Position numbers and translations under genes: made by a program
Source: Paragonimus westermani
Lineage: Eukaryota > Platyhelminthes > Trematoda > Plagiorchiida > Troglotrematidae
Length of the DNA stretch: 64,000 nucleotides
Assembly: GCA_008508345.1 (NCBI GenBank)
Contig: QNGE01000857.1
Location: 123,236 to 187,235 of the forward strand
Direction of reading: 5' to 3'
Part shown: positions 23,301 to 38,300 of the stretch, one piece after another
Layout: each line of letters starts with the position of its first letter
Position numbering within the stretch: position 1 is the stretch's first letter
Notes under the pieces: generated by a model
The model's database searches: none
The model's input: the letters and a program-made list of their open reading frames with translations, nothing else
Told to the model about the DNA's origin: nothing

Positions 23301-26300
23301 CTGAGTTCGTCTTCAAACGTACTCAAATCGGTCTCAAATTGATCAATCTCATTAGCAGGCTGATTGGCCAAACGAAGGGCCAATAAATGGCGTAGTTGGT
23401 CAATATACAGTCGCTAAGTAGTGAGCAGAACATACGGATAGAAGAATGTATGGTGTGAAACGATGAAGAGGGGCTTCCTGATCAAATACAATAGAAAAAG
23501 CTAAAAAGGAGAAAACTTTTTTCATTAGTGTGCTTCGAAAAAATGAAGCGTGATGTTGATACGTTCTCACGTGATCAACTCCAGGACCATTTTAGCAACT
23601 ATACTGTAGAGGTGGATAACCTTCGGTATGATGGTGTCGATCGCGAGAGTAATAACTGAGGTTCTGGGTGCAACTGAATAAGAGAAACTGATACAGAGGA
23701 GTCGGTCCTCAACACATCACACAGACCGCGTAGGAATTACGAGTGCACAGTAGAATAACTTTTCCGGTTATAGTACTTCTACCTTACAAAACTTGAACGA
23801 GTATCCTGAAACTGACAGCAATTAGATCACTAATGATTGGTTGTAAATAATGACGCACTCTATAGCACGGCTAATACTTGGACTTCTGTTGAGCAGTAGA
23901 GTTGTTTGGTTGAGATAAGCTCAGCATTACTCACAAGGATAAACACAGTTCTTTCATGAAAGTATGACAGGAGTTCAAATCCAAATTGTGATGAGAAAAC
24001 CATTACTGACAAGGTATAACAAGAGCGAAACTCCAGTCTAGTGCTTACCTTTCAAACAGTTTAGCTGAAGAGTCTATGTGAGTATGAAAGCCGCGAGCAA
24101 CTATGGCTGACGTTCGATTCAACCCGTATTTCGGATGTTATTTGGCATAAAACATGTCTACCACATGTAAAATTGATACAGACCAGAAACATTTGTTTAA
24201 GCACAATGAACTTGAGTTGACAGAAATCCCAGTATCCAATGTGTTCGCCTGTTTAAACATATGCTTCAGATCGAGTAAATTAAGCAGACCTCAATGGTTT
24301 TCTGTATCAAAGGTTCGGTTATCAAGTCAGCCATTCTGAATGAGGTCAATCAATCCAAACGCAACGGTAGTTATTGTGAAATCGACAATCATACTACTCA
24401 GTTAACGTCCACCTCAAATGGTGCACTAACCCAGTAAACGGTGTGCACGTTCTATTACGAACAAGGCTGTTTCCTTAACCAAGAACAACTGGTAAACGAA
24501 TGTGCCCATAATGTCAAACTATGAGAAGAGTGGGGCAAGCACACGCGAAAGATGTGTGCTAAACGTTTGTGCGCGTGAAATCAAAAGTTCAGCCCACTGA
24601 TGACAATGTTTGAGCCCAATATTTCGCTTCCAGAACGTCCAGTGACGTTTAAAGGTCACTGGTGACTGAAAATCCTGAATCGCATAAATTTTATTTGGCA
24701 TCCACAACGTGACACTAACACTCAAAACACAGCCAAAAGACAATAGACGATCAATCCGTCGTTCAATTACTTTGGCAGATTGAAAACGATCTTCAGGCTG
24801 CAACTGATGGCTGCTTTGTCGATATTCATTCAGTGAGAGATGCAGCAACTGCCCCTTCAAATGCAAGTCAACCAGAGCGAGGCACGATTTTACATGATTT
24901 ACAAGTGACACCAATTGCTTCGTTCGATCGATTGCTTTGGGACAAGGCCAAGAGGGCAAAAAACATACGGTCGGAGTCTGAAGGCAAGTTCCGTTGGGAG
25001 TACGCAGCTGCAGGGTTCAGAAAAATAGGGGACAAAAAAACATTTACTGTCATGCAAAATGGAGTCTGAAAAACACCATCAAACGACCCAAGATTTATTA
25101 AAATGAACCAACTAAATTCAGGCAAGTTGCAACAATACAAACAACATGTATCACAAAAAGGATGGAGAAACGAGATACCTGATATAGATGTACTTATCGT
25201 CAGATGGCTCCAGAGTGGTGTTTGCAAACGTTCTGTGACACATACTGGCAACGATATCGTTGAAAAATCCATGTGATAATAAGCATTCAACAACGGAGCA
25301 CAAACAAGGTAATTCTGAAATCAGACAGTTAAGCCTGACTGCACCACTCACAGTCCTACTGGAACAAAACTAATTAACATCGTGTGGTGCAATACAAAAA
25401 CTACCTTCCATGCGTTCACGCCCGCAGAGGAAACCAAAATCAGGGAATCACTTCGGTCGAACGAGCTCGGCTCGTCACCGGCCGGCCAGAACACTTCACC
25501 CAAGACGGGTAACGAGGCCGCACTGGGGGCGCGCCGACCGGATTGGTCTGACCAATAGTCAACCGATCGGAAGCAGCACAGCGGGTGAACATGTAGCCCG
25601 ACGCACTGTTGGTCCGGCGAACCAGTGGCTGAGATTACGCCGTCAGTTAACGAGTCTGACAAGGTGAGAGGTAGGAGATCTTGTGCCTGACGAATAAGTT
25701 GGGCGATTACCTTCTCATACTCATCAACTTGAACGGAAATCACCTGAAAACGAGTAACAAAATATACGGCACAATTACAGACGCACATAACTGATGAATT
25801 CTGATAAGAACGAAGCTCTCGTTGAGTGCAAAATTTCAGGTACGGCAACCCAGGAAAGTCCATCCACATGGGAAGGCTGCGACCAAACGTGAATAGTATT
25901 TAACTCATAACATATAGAGAGTCAAAACGAAGCAAATTAAAAGCACAAAGAAGAGTAGGACAAACTTGTAATTGCTTCCGCAACCGTTCTCCCTCCGTTT
26001 TATTAGGAGGCCGGTGCGACGGTCCAAACTGCGTGCGTAAATTGTCCAGAAGTTTGTTTAGGGATGTTTCACACTGTGTGGCCTCTTGATAAAGGGTTTC
26101 GCGTCGGGACAACTGTTCCAAACGTGCCTCTGTACAACCAAGCAGTTGAAATAACCAAGCCCAATGGCGTTCTAATGTATTTAAGTATACCTGTATCGAA
26201 AGGGCAAAACATACAAGATGAATTATCGTTACAACGGAAGTCACAAATACACCAGTCAGGACTGTAATCCACTCTATGGTCTAGATAGACATACAAATTA

Positions 26301-29300
26301 AAAGCACAATTAGATTTGAACACATCTACCTAATCCATGCGAAGAAGACTGTCGCGAACCCTTTAGAGAATTCAGGTTTCTTTTATAGTGCTACAAACCC
26401 ATACATGAAAGAGTCTAGCATAGACGAACGACAATGCATTCGGTTTCTTGTCAGGCCCATAGGTCGAACGCCCATATGATGCAGTGAACGCCTGACACGT
26501 ATTATGTACAAGGTTGCTCCAAGATGTACAAACAAAAATATCATTGTGTGAATAGAGCGCGTAACAAATATTGAAGAGTTCAGCAAGAGGAATGCGCACA
26601 GCCATGCAATAAAGACGTTTACTGTGAGCGTGACAGACAGGCACTAAAAGCTAAACAGCACGAATCCATCACGTGATGAAGGCGTTTAGCATCCGTTAAC
26701 TGAAGTTGCACATGAAGTTAAAAGGCACGCAGATACAAGAAAATTTAACAAAACACGTGTGGAAAGACACGGGAGGTGATCCATCTGAATAGAACACTGG
26801 TAATTAACAAGAACCCAACTAGCAATCACAATGTGAGTGCTCACTAAATACTCCAGGTAACCAATTGAATATGCGGTTTTCAGTCTGGCAAGGCGGTACG
26901 ATAGACTTGGATACTGTTCACCGCAACCGTTATAAGACAAGCTAGGTGCAACAAGATGCGGCTATGGCATGAGCCGTAGCAAGCTGTAAACAAGCGAAAA
27001 CTTCAGTTAACAGAGCAGTCGAGGCATCAATTATCTGCGATCATGTCACAGTATAAACAAGGGCGATAAGTTCAATGACTAGGGATTGAAGCGATTTACG
27101 TTTGACCAATTGTGGTTCATCGAAATACTCGCGGATGAATCCGTGCATATGGTCACGATTGGTAACGCAGGCTAACTGGCGGGGACTACTGTGATACAGT
27201 TTGTTTCGCACCTTAAGCTTATGGGCAGCATAGCAAGACAGAACACCTATCTCCATTGAAAATACCATGGACCGTCGAACAGCTGAGGATGATCAGGAAA
27301 ATGCCTACTTCTACTATTCTCGTTACTGTCTCAGTGGCAGAATAGGTCAACACCGATATGTTCGTCTACCTTGATATGGTGGTCTAGCCGTTGCCTCGCA
27401 GACCATACTTTTGAGTCATAGGCTCTAGGCAGGGCCCCTCAATTCAAACATTATCCGCCACATTAGAAGTTATCGTTGTCTCAGACAGACAATCACGGTC
27501 TCCAGTCTGGAAGTTGGTGGTTGATGTGACTTTAAAAAGCACCTTGATGGTCATTCACTGGAATTGGCTATGGACTAGCGGTTCTTCATTGCGGTCTCTG
27601 CTAACGACGAACCTAAATCTCGAGGTCTGGCTGATGAAGGTAGTGCAATGAGTTCTAGGACAAGGCAGAACTTGCTCAATTGGACCCCAGTGAATGGTCA
27701 CTTATGTGTCGTCAGACCAAGGCACTTAGGCCAGAGTCTGTCGAAACAAATCAGAAAGACAGTTTATTTGTTATGCCTGCATCTGTTTCAACAACCGGTA
27801 GTACGGATGCTCTCGAGAACGAATTCAATAGTGCTCTCTTTGGTCTTCAGAGGAAAACTAAACACCTGAACATCATTGTGCTTGCTAGTGATAAGAACTC
27901 ACAGTTTAGTCACCTTACTCGAGATGAGAAGCGGTTAGCCGTGTGCAACGTACTCACAATGACGATAATGCGTATTTCACACTCCAAATCCAGTCGTACA
28001 TTTTAGCACAAAAATGGTAATGCATCACGTGAAAACCTCCGTGAGCAAAAACATTATGGTCGCTATGGCCATCAGTTATTGGCGGCGTCATTCTATTAAT
28101 GATTGTCGTTCACTCTGGACTAACCACCTAGACAAAGATCACACCATTGTTCACATCTGATCTGTTTTACCGATTACACAGCTTGGGAACAAAATTTGAC
28201 TGATCCACCTGAAGATGAATGCGACAAAAACCACTGAGAACTGGAACGCGTACGCACCGTGAGGCTTATTTGTTCAGGCAAGTCATACATACAGAAAATC
28301 AACTCTTATCAGAGAAGAGCTGAGTGCTTCTCCCTGATTCGTAGTTGAGCTGGCCACTCATAGATGTCAGTGAGACTAAATATGCAAAAGATGGTCCATG
28401 AATTTACAGCTAGTCGAGTATTTCGAAAAACAGTTCAAGTGGCCTGAGCGATCTCTTTTAGCGTTGATGATGGGGGTTATTAGTTTATGTATAACGTCAC
28501 TGATGATGAATTACTGAAACATAACATGAATCCAGGTTCAGACTTTCATGCTCATATACTCCTTAGAGGTGGTTAGGAGACGCGGTTGTCTGAACTGACC
28601 ACGTTCCTCTGTCCCACATGGGAAAGTGAAAAGGTGCTTCACGATTGGGGCTTGCAACAGCCATTCTTATTTTTAAAAGGGTGGCAGGGCATCATATTAC
28701 AATCACAGACGTAGTGAACTTACCTCCAATGCATCCAAGACGCAACGGATTGTGAAACACAGTGCGCGTTAAGAAAGTACCAGGCAGATTTGCAGGCTGG
28801 TTGTTGGCGTATCGATTATATCTTCGATTTTCGAAAGATACTGGAGCATCAACGTTTTTTCCCTCGGAAAAAAGTTACGATACTGCTTTGACCCGACTAC
28901 ATGACACGGTTTCAGAGGCTGATACTATCGCACAGGAGTTCCAGTGAAATGCCAATTTGACGAAACAGTCGCATGTCCACTCAAAGTACAGAATGCGCAT
29001 TTATGGACAACCACCTTGAACAGGCGTTCGATAGGGGTGTCCGATCTTTCCGTTGTACTGCAACTATGTGAAGAATGATAGTCTGGAAAGAGCACTCAGA
29101 GGTTCCAGGATCCCAGAATAAAATCTGTCAGGCAATAACTGACTGAAAGTGAGTATACACACGGCACCGCTTTACTTAGATCTTCTGTAGGGAATAAATA
29201 TACCAGTCAGTACCGATCAAGTGTCAGAGTTGGTGAGTAAGGAATGCACTTTGTACCCTCAAAGCATAAAGCGCTGTCACATGATTGAGATAGCACTGGT

Positions 29301-32300
29301 CTCATTTTCGTTTTTATAATCAAGTCACTTGAGACCGTCAAGCAGAACAACTACCTAGGTGCTGTCCTCTCGCTAGCTTGCAATATGGCTGACAAAATGT
29401 TCACGAAGGTGACAAAAAGATGTGATGCATTCAACTTTTACCACTTGTAATGTCGTGAAGACGTCCATTTGTCGAGTAAATACAAGTTTTGTAATGCGTG
29501 AGTTCAGTTGTGCTCTATGGATCAGAGACATGGCCCAATCGTACGGAATATACGTACAGAATCTCGATATTCCAGAATCGCTGTCTCTGCCAGTGATCCC
29601 CGATCAAAATGGTTGACTGCGTGGACAACACGATAGTTCAAGACGCTAATTCGAGAGATAACCAAGATAATGAAAATGCATTCTTCGCCGGTTGCTTCAC
29701 ATACTCCGCACGGACACGGAAAGTCTACCGCATCACGGATTGTTTAGTGCAAATGTTGATAGTTGGAAGGAACTGTGAGGCGATCAGGCGATGAATTGAT
29801 TGACAGAGGTGAAAGCTTTACTCTTCCCACTATGCAAGGTAGGCAACAGTTACCCGGTTGGGGAATTCGCGACCATCTAGATCACCGGTTGAAAACACTC
29901 TCTGACAGTGGTATGTCGCAGACAATGATGATCTGTATCCACGACGTTATTAGATCTTTTTTCCTTTCCTGAAGCTCCGCTGTCTTCTTTGTCATCTACG
30001 TTTTCCTCTCTCCTCACATGTGTATTTATTTATTACTCTGATACACTGCCGACCATCGTCAGCACCAACGGCAGCCCGAGCCATTGTACCAACGAGTACG
30101 GCTCAAAGTCGAGAATGTTAACGCTGGTGACTGTCACAGATAACGGTAAAGAGACGGTGTTACGGTGGTAGTTCAAACGGTCTGCAGTCGATCTTCTGAG
30201 TCGATTCAGAAGAACAAGTAGCTAAACTTATCAAACACACCCTAATCGGACCAAATGCGCACAACACCACATAGATATCTTCAACATCTCAAGTAAAGTC
30301 AAACGACCACAGATTGAGTCATGATGTCGATTCTATAACGAGCAAAAATGACTAACCTAAGATCATGCCGATCAAAGAATGGTGAATACGATAAATACGA
30401 TAAATGGATGAACACTACCGCATTTTGTAAAACAGACAATCGTTTACATAGAGATCATCAGTCAGTGACCTCTTGCGAGACCGAGAGGCTATTCGCGAGA
30501 GAACGCACCTGAACGAGATCCACTGCGGGATGGTTGTCCAAAATCATTGAGGAACCGACCACACTGAGCTCGCTGAAAGTGATTTCATGCTGTTTGAGCT
30601 CCTGCATCAGATCCTGTAATAAGTTGAACGGAAAGCGTGGGCAGATAAGTGCCATTTAGAGCCACAAGGATACAAATAAGACGCATCACCTGTTCAATAA
30701 TGCGACAGGCAAGTGAGCAGACATTAAGACTGGTATGATCAACAGACGTACGGCTCTTGCCGACGGATTGAAACGATTCAAATATCAAATGTCACGGGTG
30801 AGTAGTCCTGAGGTGAAAACTTGAACCATAATATGTGCCACATGGATTACAACCTGGTTACTCGACAAATCGCACGTGGGGAATCAGTCCTACATAATCA
30901 AGGATGAATTCGAAAGCGTAGCATCATTGGATCAGTAAACGAATCTAAATGGATCCCAAAGCACCTGAGAGTAACAATGCATGCACTCAGTGAATCCAGC
31001 GCGTGGGAATACAAACCGTTGCTACACTGGTTTGACTTCAGTCGAACGGCTTCTGCTTCGCGTGTGCATTTTTTAAAATTACAGATAATGAAGATAAACA
31101 TGACGCCAATTCGAAGGGATACGCCCTGAAAGAGCGCATCGGAATAAAGAAAACTGATCGTGAAGAAATGACGAAGTATTATCAGCAGACTATGACAAGT
31201 GGCACGTGGATAAGTGAGCAGAATTTAAATAAGTTAGCCAGCCTCATAGGCGCACTGAACTTCTTTACTGTGCCTTAGTTATAACCGAAGTGTTTCAGGA
31301 TAAGAAATAGAGGCAGTTAACTCGAAAAGATGCAAATGTGACTAAAAATCAGTTTGCTTTTGTCCCACGTAAGACAGTTTTATGTGCGTCACATCACGAT
31401 TTCAGGAATAAAAAAGGGATATCCGAAAACCTAATCGGAATGCAAAAGTCAAACGTGAACAGTATGTGGGTCGAAAACAGGCCGGTGGTTGATGAAACAC
31501 GACGATTTCAGAAGCAATTAACAATCACCTCTCTGTAAGCAGTGAGTAACAGTGAGTAAACCTACACAAATCGTCCACAACGAGGGAACAACAATGAAAC
31601 TCAATAATCAGTCCAGTTTAACTGGACGTAGTAGCATTCAATTATCGAATACGGTTGGTTCACTTCGCCAACAGTGAGTGAAGGTAAACCTGATAGTAAA
31701 TAAATATTTCAAGCCTATTCAAAGAGCAACCACAACAGGATGTGATGGTCGACAAGTGTCAAATAACAAGTATAACAACCGGGTCCAAGGATAAGACTAG
31801 CCAGGTTGCATCAGGGATCCGTAGCTTAATCGGCATCTTCAAGACAAGTACGTAGTATCATTGTTACAGTTCAAAGTAAGCCAGGTTTCAGAATAATAAA
31901 ATTGATTATTTATTAGTGTTGAGGAATTGTAGATTGAACTGTAGGAACGGCCGAAAAGAGATAGGAAATACACTGCAGAGCGAATAAACATAACTTCCAG
32001 AGGATAAGACAAACAATCCTTCACATTCTCCATTGATATTACAGTGACGCAACAGAGCACACTTCATCCTCGCTCGATCAGGCTGGCTCTAAATAGTCAT
32101 AAAATCAAAGGAAAGTGTAGGGGAACAAGCAGAACAATCATTGTTTGGAAGCAATGCACCCTAATTGCCTGAAATCTATTGAAGAACCGTAATGAATGGC
32201 TTATTTCAGAAGAGGAAGTGCTCCCTCAAAGCATCAGGAAGGTAGGCGCTAACGTTTCATCAAGTAAGATCAGAACAGTATGTGCACTTCAGCCAAGGGT

Positions 32301-35300
32301 GATGGGAAACTGAACAATAATTCACTTACGTGCAGATAAGTTCGCAATTCGTTCGACTTCAATTGTGATTCATAGTGTGACCAGTCTCGCGATACCTCAC
32401 GTGATTCACGGTCTCGGATCCAAAGAAGTTGTTGTTCGGCAAGTCTCACAAAGTCCATTAAAGAGTGTAAAAATCGCGCACGCTTATCGCAAGCAATCTG
32501 TGAAACCAAACAAATGCATTATTAGAAACCGATTAGGAACAGCCTAACAATGACAGTGGATAAGTTTAGATCGAAAGGTTCATAAGCAATGAGGCGTACG
32601 AACGCGACGGTCATGATTTGAACGAATTGTGATTTACCAAAAATTTTGCAATCAAAGGAGACGATCGGATAGGTCCACCAAAGGCCGCCTTAGTGTTCAA
32701 AGAGATAAATCACCCTTGATAGGTTCTAAAGAAAGTTACGAGCAAACCTATTCTACAAACGAAGAGTAACAAGCAACTTGGGTAATTGTTGCCAGGTAAA
32801 TAAGTGCCAATGATAGCGACAGCAGAGTTCAAACATAGAATTGTAGGCTCGAAACCCACGAACCTGAGATGATTCTGTCACAATAAGTGATATTCACATC
32901 ATGTGGCAGCAAACATCGAGGGATATAAGGAAACCTAGTTGTAACCGAACGACCACTAGGTGCACCTGTTTTACATTGTTAAAACAGCTGATTTTAAGTT
33001 ACTGTTGGCGTTGACATGCTGCTATCAGAAAAACCATATTTACGCTTTCAAAAAGACGGGAGCCAGAACAGTAGAAGTTACAAATGAGAGGTTTATAGTA
33101 AGTTCTGAGAATAGGGTGTTCGAGTGTGCTTTACCTAGAAGCGGTCTAAATATTATACTCGGATTTAATGAGTAGTCTGTGGCTAATGTGTGATCAATGG
33201 AGAGCAGAGGTTATCGCACACATCTCACAGGCAAGAAAGTGCTTCTTCGTCTTGTCGTGAATCAGATATGTAGGGCTGAAGACCTTTAGCGAGAGTTGAA
33301 TATAACGACTTCTTTTGAGATGTATCAAATGGAAAGGCTGTAAAGACGCTAAATCTTCAAGCCTTCGGAAGTGGTGAAGAATTTACGGCAAAGTTACATG
33401 AGAAAAAAAAATATTTACACCTTAAGGTCAATGTAACTGGATGAGCCTGAACGTCTAAACGTAATACGCAGAAAACGGGTAAGTAGACCCAAATTCAGTA
33501 ATCTTTCTTTGGTCACATATTAAGCAAACTATCATGACAGCATACCGAAATTGCGTTCTGATATACGCCTAGATCCTAATAAGTGAGTAACAAACTGAAG
33601 TTTACAGGATAAGTAGAACAATTGTCAGCAAGCGTGGCTGAGTGTATGGATGCAGGGATTCGGTCATGTTCAGTGTGAGGTCAATGAGGAATACTGATCA
33701 AAACACCCGCTTAACAGCCACAGATTTGCAGTGCCGTTAAGTTCTGATTAGCGAATGTCAAAAAGAGCGTGACTCTTTTTCGACAAGAAGAATGTGAAGG
33801 GTTATTTACAACGTTTAGTCATCACCTATTAGGCAAGTGCACGGTTCGATTGAGAGATAGTCAGGAGCCGTTAGCCGTTTAAGATCTGAGCTGAAATGAG
33901 CAACTCTGGTTGTCAGCACTTTTAAACATATGTTGCACTGTATGCCTGTTAAGTCACTCTGAGTGAACAAAAATTGTGTGGTTGTTCATTTCACAATGTC
34001 GATCAGTTTCGTGGCACCCAACAAATACCGCAAATTCACCTAGTCAGTCCGATAACTAAGGTATGATTTCGTCTCAAAGAGCTGATATGAAGAGTGAAGT
34101 CTCGAGGGGAACGATTAAACAGTGAAGTGACGATACACATAACACAACGTAATGGTAGTTCGGTTCAGGTATGGACTGTCGTTTAGCAAACTGTAAATGG
34201 TGATAATTTGTGGTCACATCGCTCGCATTACAAGCACACCTACTCTAGACACGATCCGGCTAGAATGACTAATATCATACGCGAAAGTGCCCCTGGAACC
34301 ACTTAGTCCAAGGTAGCTGAAAAATGATCTACAGGATCAAGATGAAGTGATCAGAGCAAGCTAACGTGAGCATTCAGTGTGACGATACGAAGTGAACGAA
34401 ATATAAAGTTGTATTGATCAGGTGAAGTACTTTAGGATAACTTGCATGAGCAACTTGAGAGAATGAACATGTCGCAGTAATTCCTTGTCAGTCAAAACAG
34501 TGACTGCAGAATCAGTAAATACCAGCTCATCACTTACAGTTGACCTGAAGACAGCTCACATAAGGGCTGAATGGCTGTTAAGTTGTATGGTGGGGATTAT
34601 CAGGCCACCTTCGAATCGTTCACTCTGGAAGCTCTACGTAGGCACACTTCGATTTAACTTCCAGAAGAAAAATCGTGACCTGCTTGTCTGCTTTCTGTAT
34701 TTCAATCAATGGACAATCGGTTTAGCCTTTGTCGACCGGCAAGACAGGCCCCCTGAAATTATGCTGAGTTCGGTGAGCAAATGTACGTGACGCACAAGAT
34801 CGAGTGAGAGACGGTGACTGAGTGAATGATTGGTGTTCATCAAAAGGCAACTGAATAACGCCCATTGAGACATCAACAGCAACATGTTTGTAGAAACGCA
34901 ACGAACCTCGGCAAGAACAATATACATGTATACAATGTAAACATCTGAGGCTAAGAGCTGCGAACCACCTTCCATGCGTAATTCTCGAGAATACATATAA
35001 ATAAACTGTATGGAAACTGAATTCAAATTGAGCAGTTTAAATCGGGATGGACCACTTGAAACAAATATGCGGAGTGTTAAGGTCAGGGCAAAACCCGAGT
35101 TACGTTCAACTTGCGACAACAAGAATACTTGGACTGACAAAGAGAGAGATGCATCTGTCGCCCGAGTTGCGGTTAGTCTGAGCCAGTGTGATGCCGGAAG
35201 GGTCAGAATCCCTTGTGTATCGCAAGCAAGACAAATATAGAACTGAATATGGGTCACCAATGGACATACCAGTAATTGCTGGTACTCATCTTCCACCGTA

Positions 35301-38300
35301 CGAAAGGCTTCCTCAAAAAGTTGCTTATCTTCCGGCGGTTGTGCCGTCTGTATAAAGTAAACATGGGCATGTTAAAGGCAGTGGAAAAACAAACGTCACG
35401 ATTTCCTCACACGTCAGAATGGTAAACAATTCACATACAAAATCCATAACTGAAAAACAACAGCAAGCATTTGATACCGAGAATGACACAACTGGGGCAA
35501 AATTTAAGGAATGGAAGTTGAAGTTTTTTATTAGTCGGTTTACCCAGCCAAAACGAATGCGGCAAAAATGCACTAGAATACAACAGTGGTAAACATACGG
35601 TCTCGACAAAAAGCAGAAATTTAGTCTTGATAATCGGATGACAGCACCGGTATCTAAACATAAAGTGTCACGGGGATCTGGATCCCGGACATATAGCGAT
35701 CAATCCGAGTCAAACCAGACAGCCATTGATTCAGCTGACGGACTGACAGAAGGCTTACGAAGGTATCCAGACCGAGATGAATCAGTGTTGGTCAGCTGGA
35801 TCCATTTGTTTAAACTATGAGAGGGAGGTCACTTGTGCCGTCATGGTTTCGATCAACCTCACTTTCTCCCTTTGCTGAACAGGTAATATAGGATTCGTAC
35901 GTTTAGATTAACTCGACCGTCTTCTCAGCGAGCAAAACGGTACAGAATTTAATATCAGCTGATGAACTACTTAAATTGGGAACTACCGTTGGTCGGTGGG
36001 ATTTGTGAGACTGGTTAACCACATAAGTTTTATTTGTGGCACGTTAAAGACAACTGAATGTGAATTAAATAAGACGTCCTTAAATAAAGCAAAAATGAAT
36101 GAAATAATTTAAACAGCGTCATCCGGTTCCGGAGGCGGCACTTCGGCAGGCAGGTTCAAGATTTAGAGCGAGCTCGCCACTAAACGCTCCACTGGTCAAA
36201 TGTACAACAGTCAACCTCAATGTCATTTTGAAGCGAGTACCGCTGTGACAAGTTGGATTTTAAACGATACTCAAAAGAATTAGGCGCAAACAAACCAGAC
36301 AGGGAATTCACCCCTCAATGGGGACCTTGTCGCTTAAACTCTTAGCAGGTCATCCATAGAATTAACATGTGACGACCGGTTTTAGTCCTGTTTAAACTCA
36401 GATGATGTGACGTGGTTTGGGTCGGAAAATCTTCGTGTGAAATCGATGCTTTTACCTACTAGACTATGGATGCGTTAAATTCGCTTACGATTGAACAATT
36501 AGAACAATTAGTGTAGCCAGTTAACACCAAACTCGTTACCAGTGTACACTGAAAGCCGTAACGACAGTAGCAAATTGGAATGACACAAATGACCGCCTAA
36601 TGTTCACTGACAATATCTTAATCTTGTAGACTCTCTAAGAATCACAAATGAAACCTGGCCAGTTACAGAAGGACACAGGCGCCAATATAAAAACCCAAGA
36701 ACAATAGAAAGTTTGATCGGTTATCTGTTTGACAGAAATTCTGCACGAAAGCTGACAGGTAAAGGAACGGTTCTAACATTCTGGACTGGATACACAGATG
36801 TCATTGCATGGTCAAGTACACATGAGACAGGAGGAAAGGCGACAATTCAACAAAAATGAACTTTGAAACACTGTCTACAAACATGAACCTTGGTAGCGCA
36901 TAAGGAGTTCATTATCATCAGAGCGCACCACATGACAACCAACAGTACATTGATGTACCGAATTTCACGCATACACTCGAATATGTAGCTCAATACGAGT
37001 GACAAACCATAAACCGTGCGATACTGTGCGCCTTAAGGCGACAAACAAGAAATTAGAGAAGTGTCTGCGAGCAAGGATAGTAAGAACAGGCTACTGCATG
37101 CAGTAGATCATTCTCACACGATCGCTCTGAATAACACCTGGAAACGTGGATAAGTATGACATAAAGGTCTGGTGACCTCATACCACTATCATCTTAAGCA
37201 ACATATATAATCTTCAATGAACGTTATTCAAGAACGCGAAGGAAAAGTAATGAGTATCAGCTAACCAATCCGAAGGAGTCAATACTAATGTGCACCTCCA
37301 AACTGTTGGTTTGTGTTCCAGATGACTGAAGTAAATCTATTCGAATTCTAGCGGTTCGATGGGATCGAATCTGTCTGGAGACAAAGATGTTGGTCTATGT
37401 AAACTAGACAGTTCTGCCCATACTGGCCTTCTTCCACAAAGTGGTCAAGCACAAAAACACGAGACGCCTTCGTACGATATCTGTTAAAATTGATATACAA
37501 TATAACTAGATAGGTTACTATGGTGTATTTACTCATTACTCAATAATGGCACAGACTCTGTTGGACACAGTAGTTATCCAACCATGATCAGTTAACTGCA
37601 TTCCAGGATTACGGCAGGTGGGCGTGACAATTCAGACAGTACTGTTTCACCAGTGGACAGTTCAAAATCGGGAATGTAGTCAAATGAAGGACGCCGATAG
37701 CATAACACACCTTCCAACCTTGACAAGCTTAATGGTTGAGACGCATTCTCAGAGGTGAGTGAAAACTTTCTAGAGTTCAGTAACCAGGATCACTATGCAT
37801 TCAACATTCCCCAAGTCCACAAACAGCTTTGAATCAGCATGATATCAAAAAGTCACCGAACAGAAAATTCAATTGAAAAAAAGTAGTGCGAGATGAAGAA
37901 AAAGAGAAAAAATGCGAAAAAATGCGAAAGAGAGATACTGTGTTCCTACAAAAGATAGATTGTAAAGTAGAAGTTGGATATGTTGATATTAAGCCAAATA
38001 CACCTACAGAAACGACTAGTAACCCAAAACTAAACCGTACCTTTGTATGATTTGTCCGGCAACGTTCGATTTCACCTTGAAAATGTTTCACCTCGCGATG
38101 TGTATGCTCATGCCTACGGGCAGCTTCTTCCACAGCTAAAAAACAAGTGTTGTAATGAAGAAAGATTTCACAAAATAGCAGGCTCTGTACGGTTAGGCTT
38201 ATAAGAATCAGTGAGATGGTGGGAGAAATGAAGCGTTTACTATTTCCAAATGTAATCTGTCAGACAAAGAAAACGACCGTCTGTAAATTGGGGTTTACAC

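Noticed and set aside
24543..24719. Extension of exon 17 to a later donor
   Set aside because: In frame, but the added 59 residues do not resemble the plakin domain and would spoil the spacing to exon 18; kept only as an alternative.
34706..35269. Long read-through of exon 11 into its intron
   Set aside because: The donor GTATGT is acceptable, the next exon fits in phase, and the read-through is hydrophobic sequence unlike a spectrin repeat.
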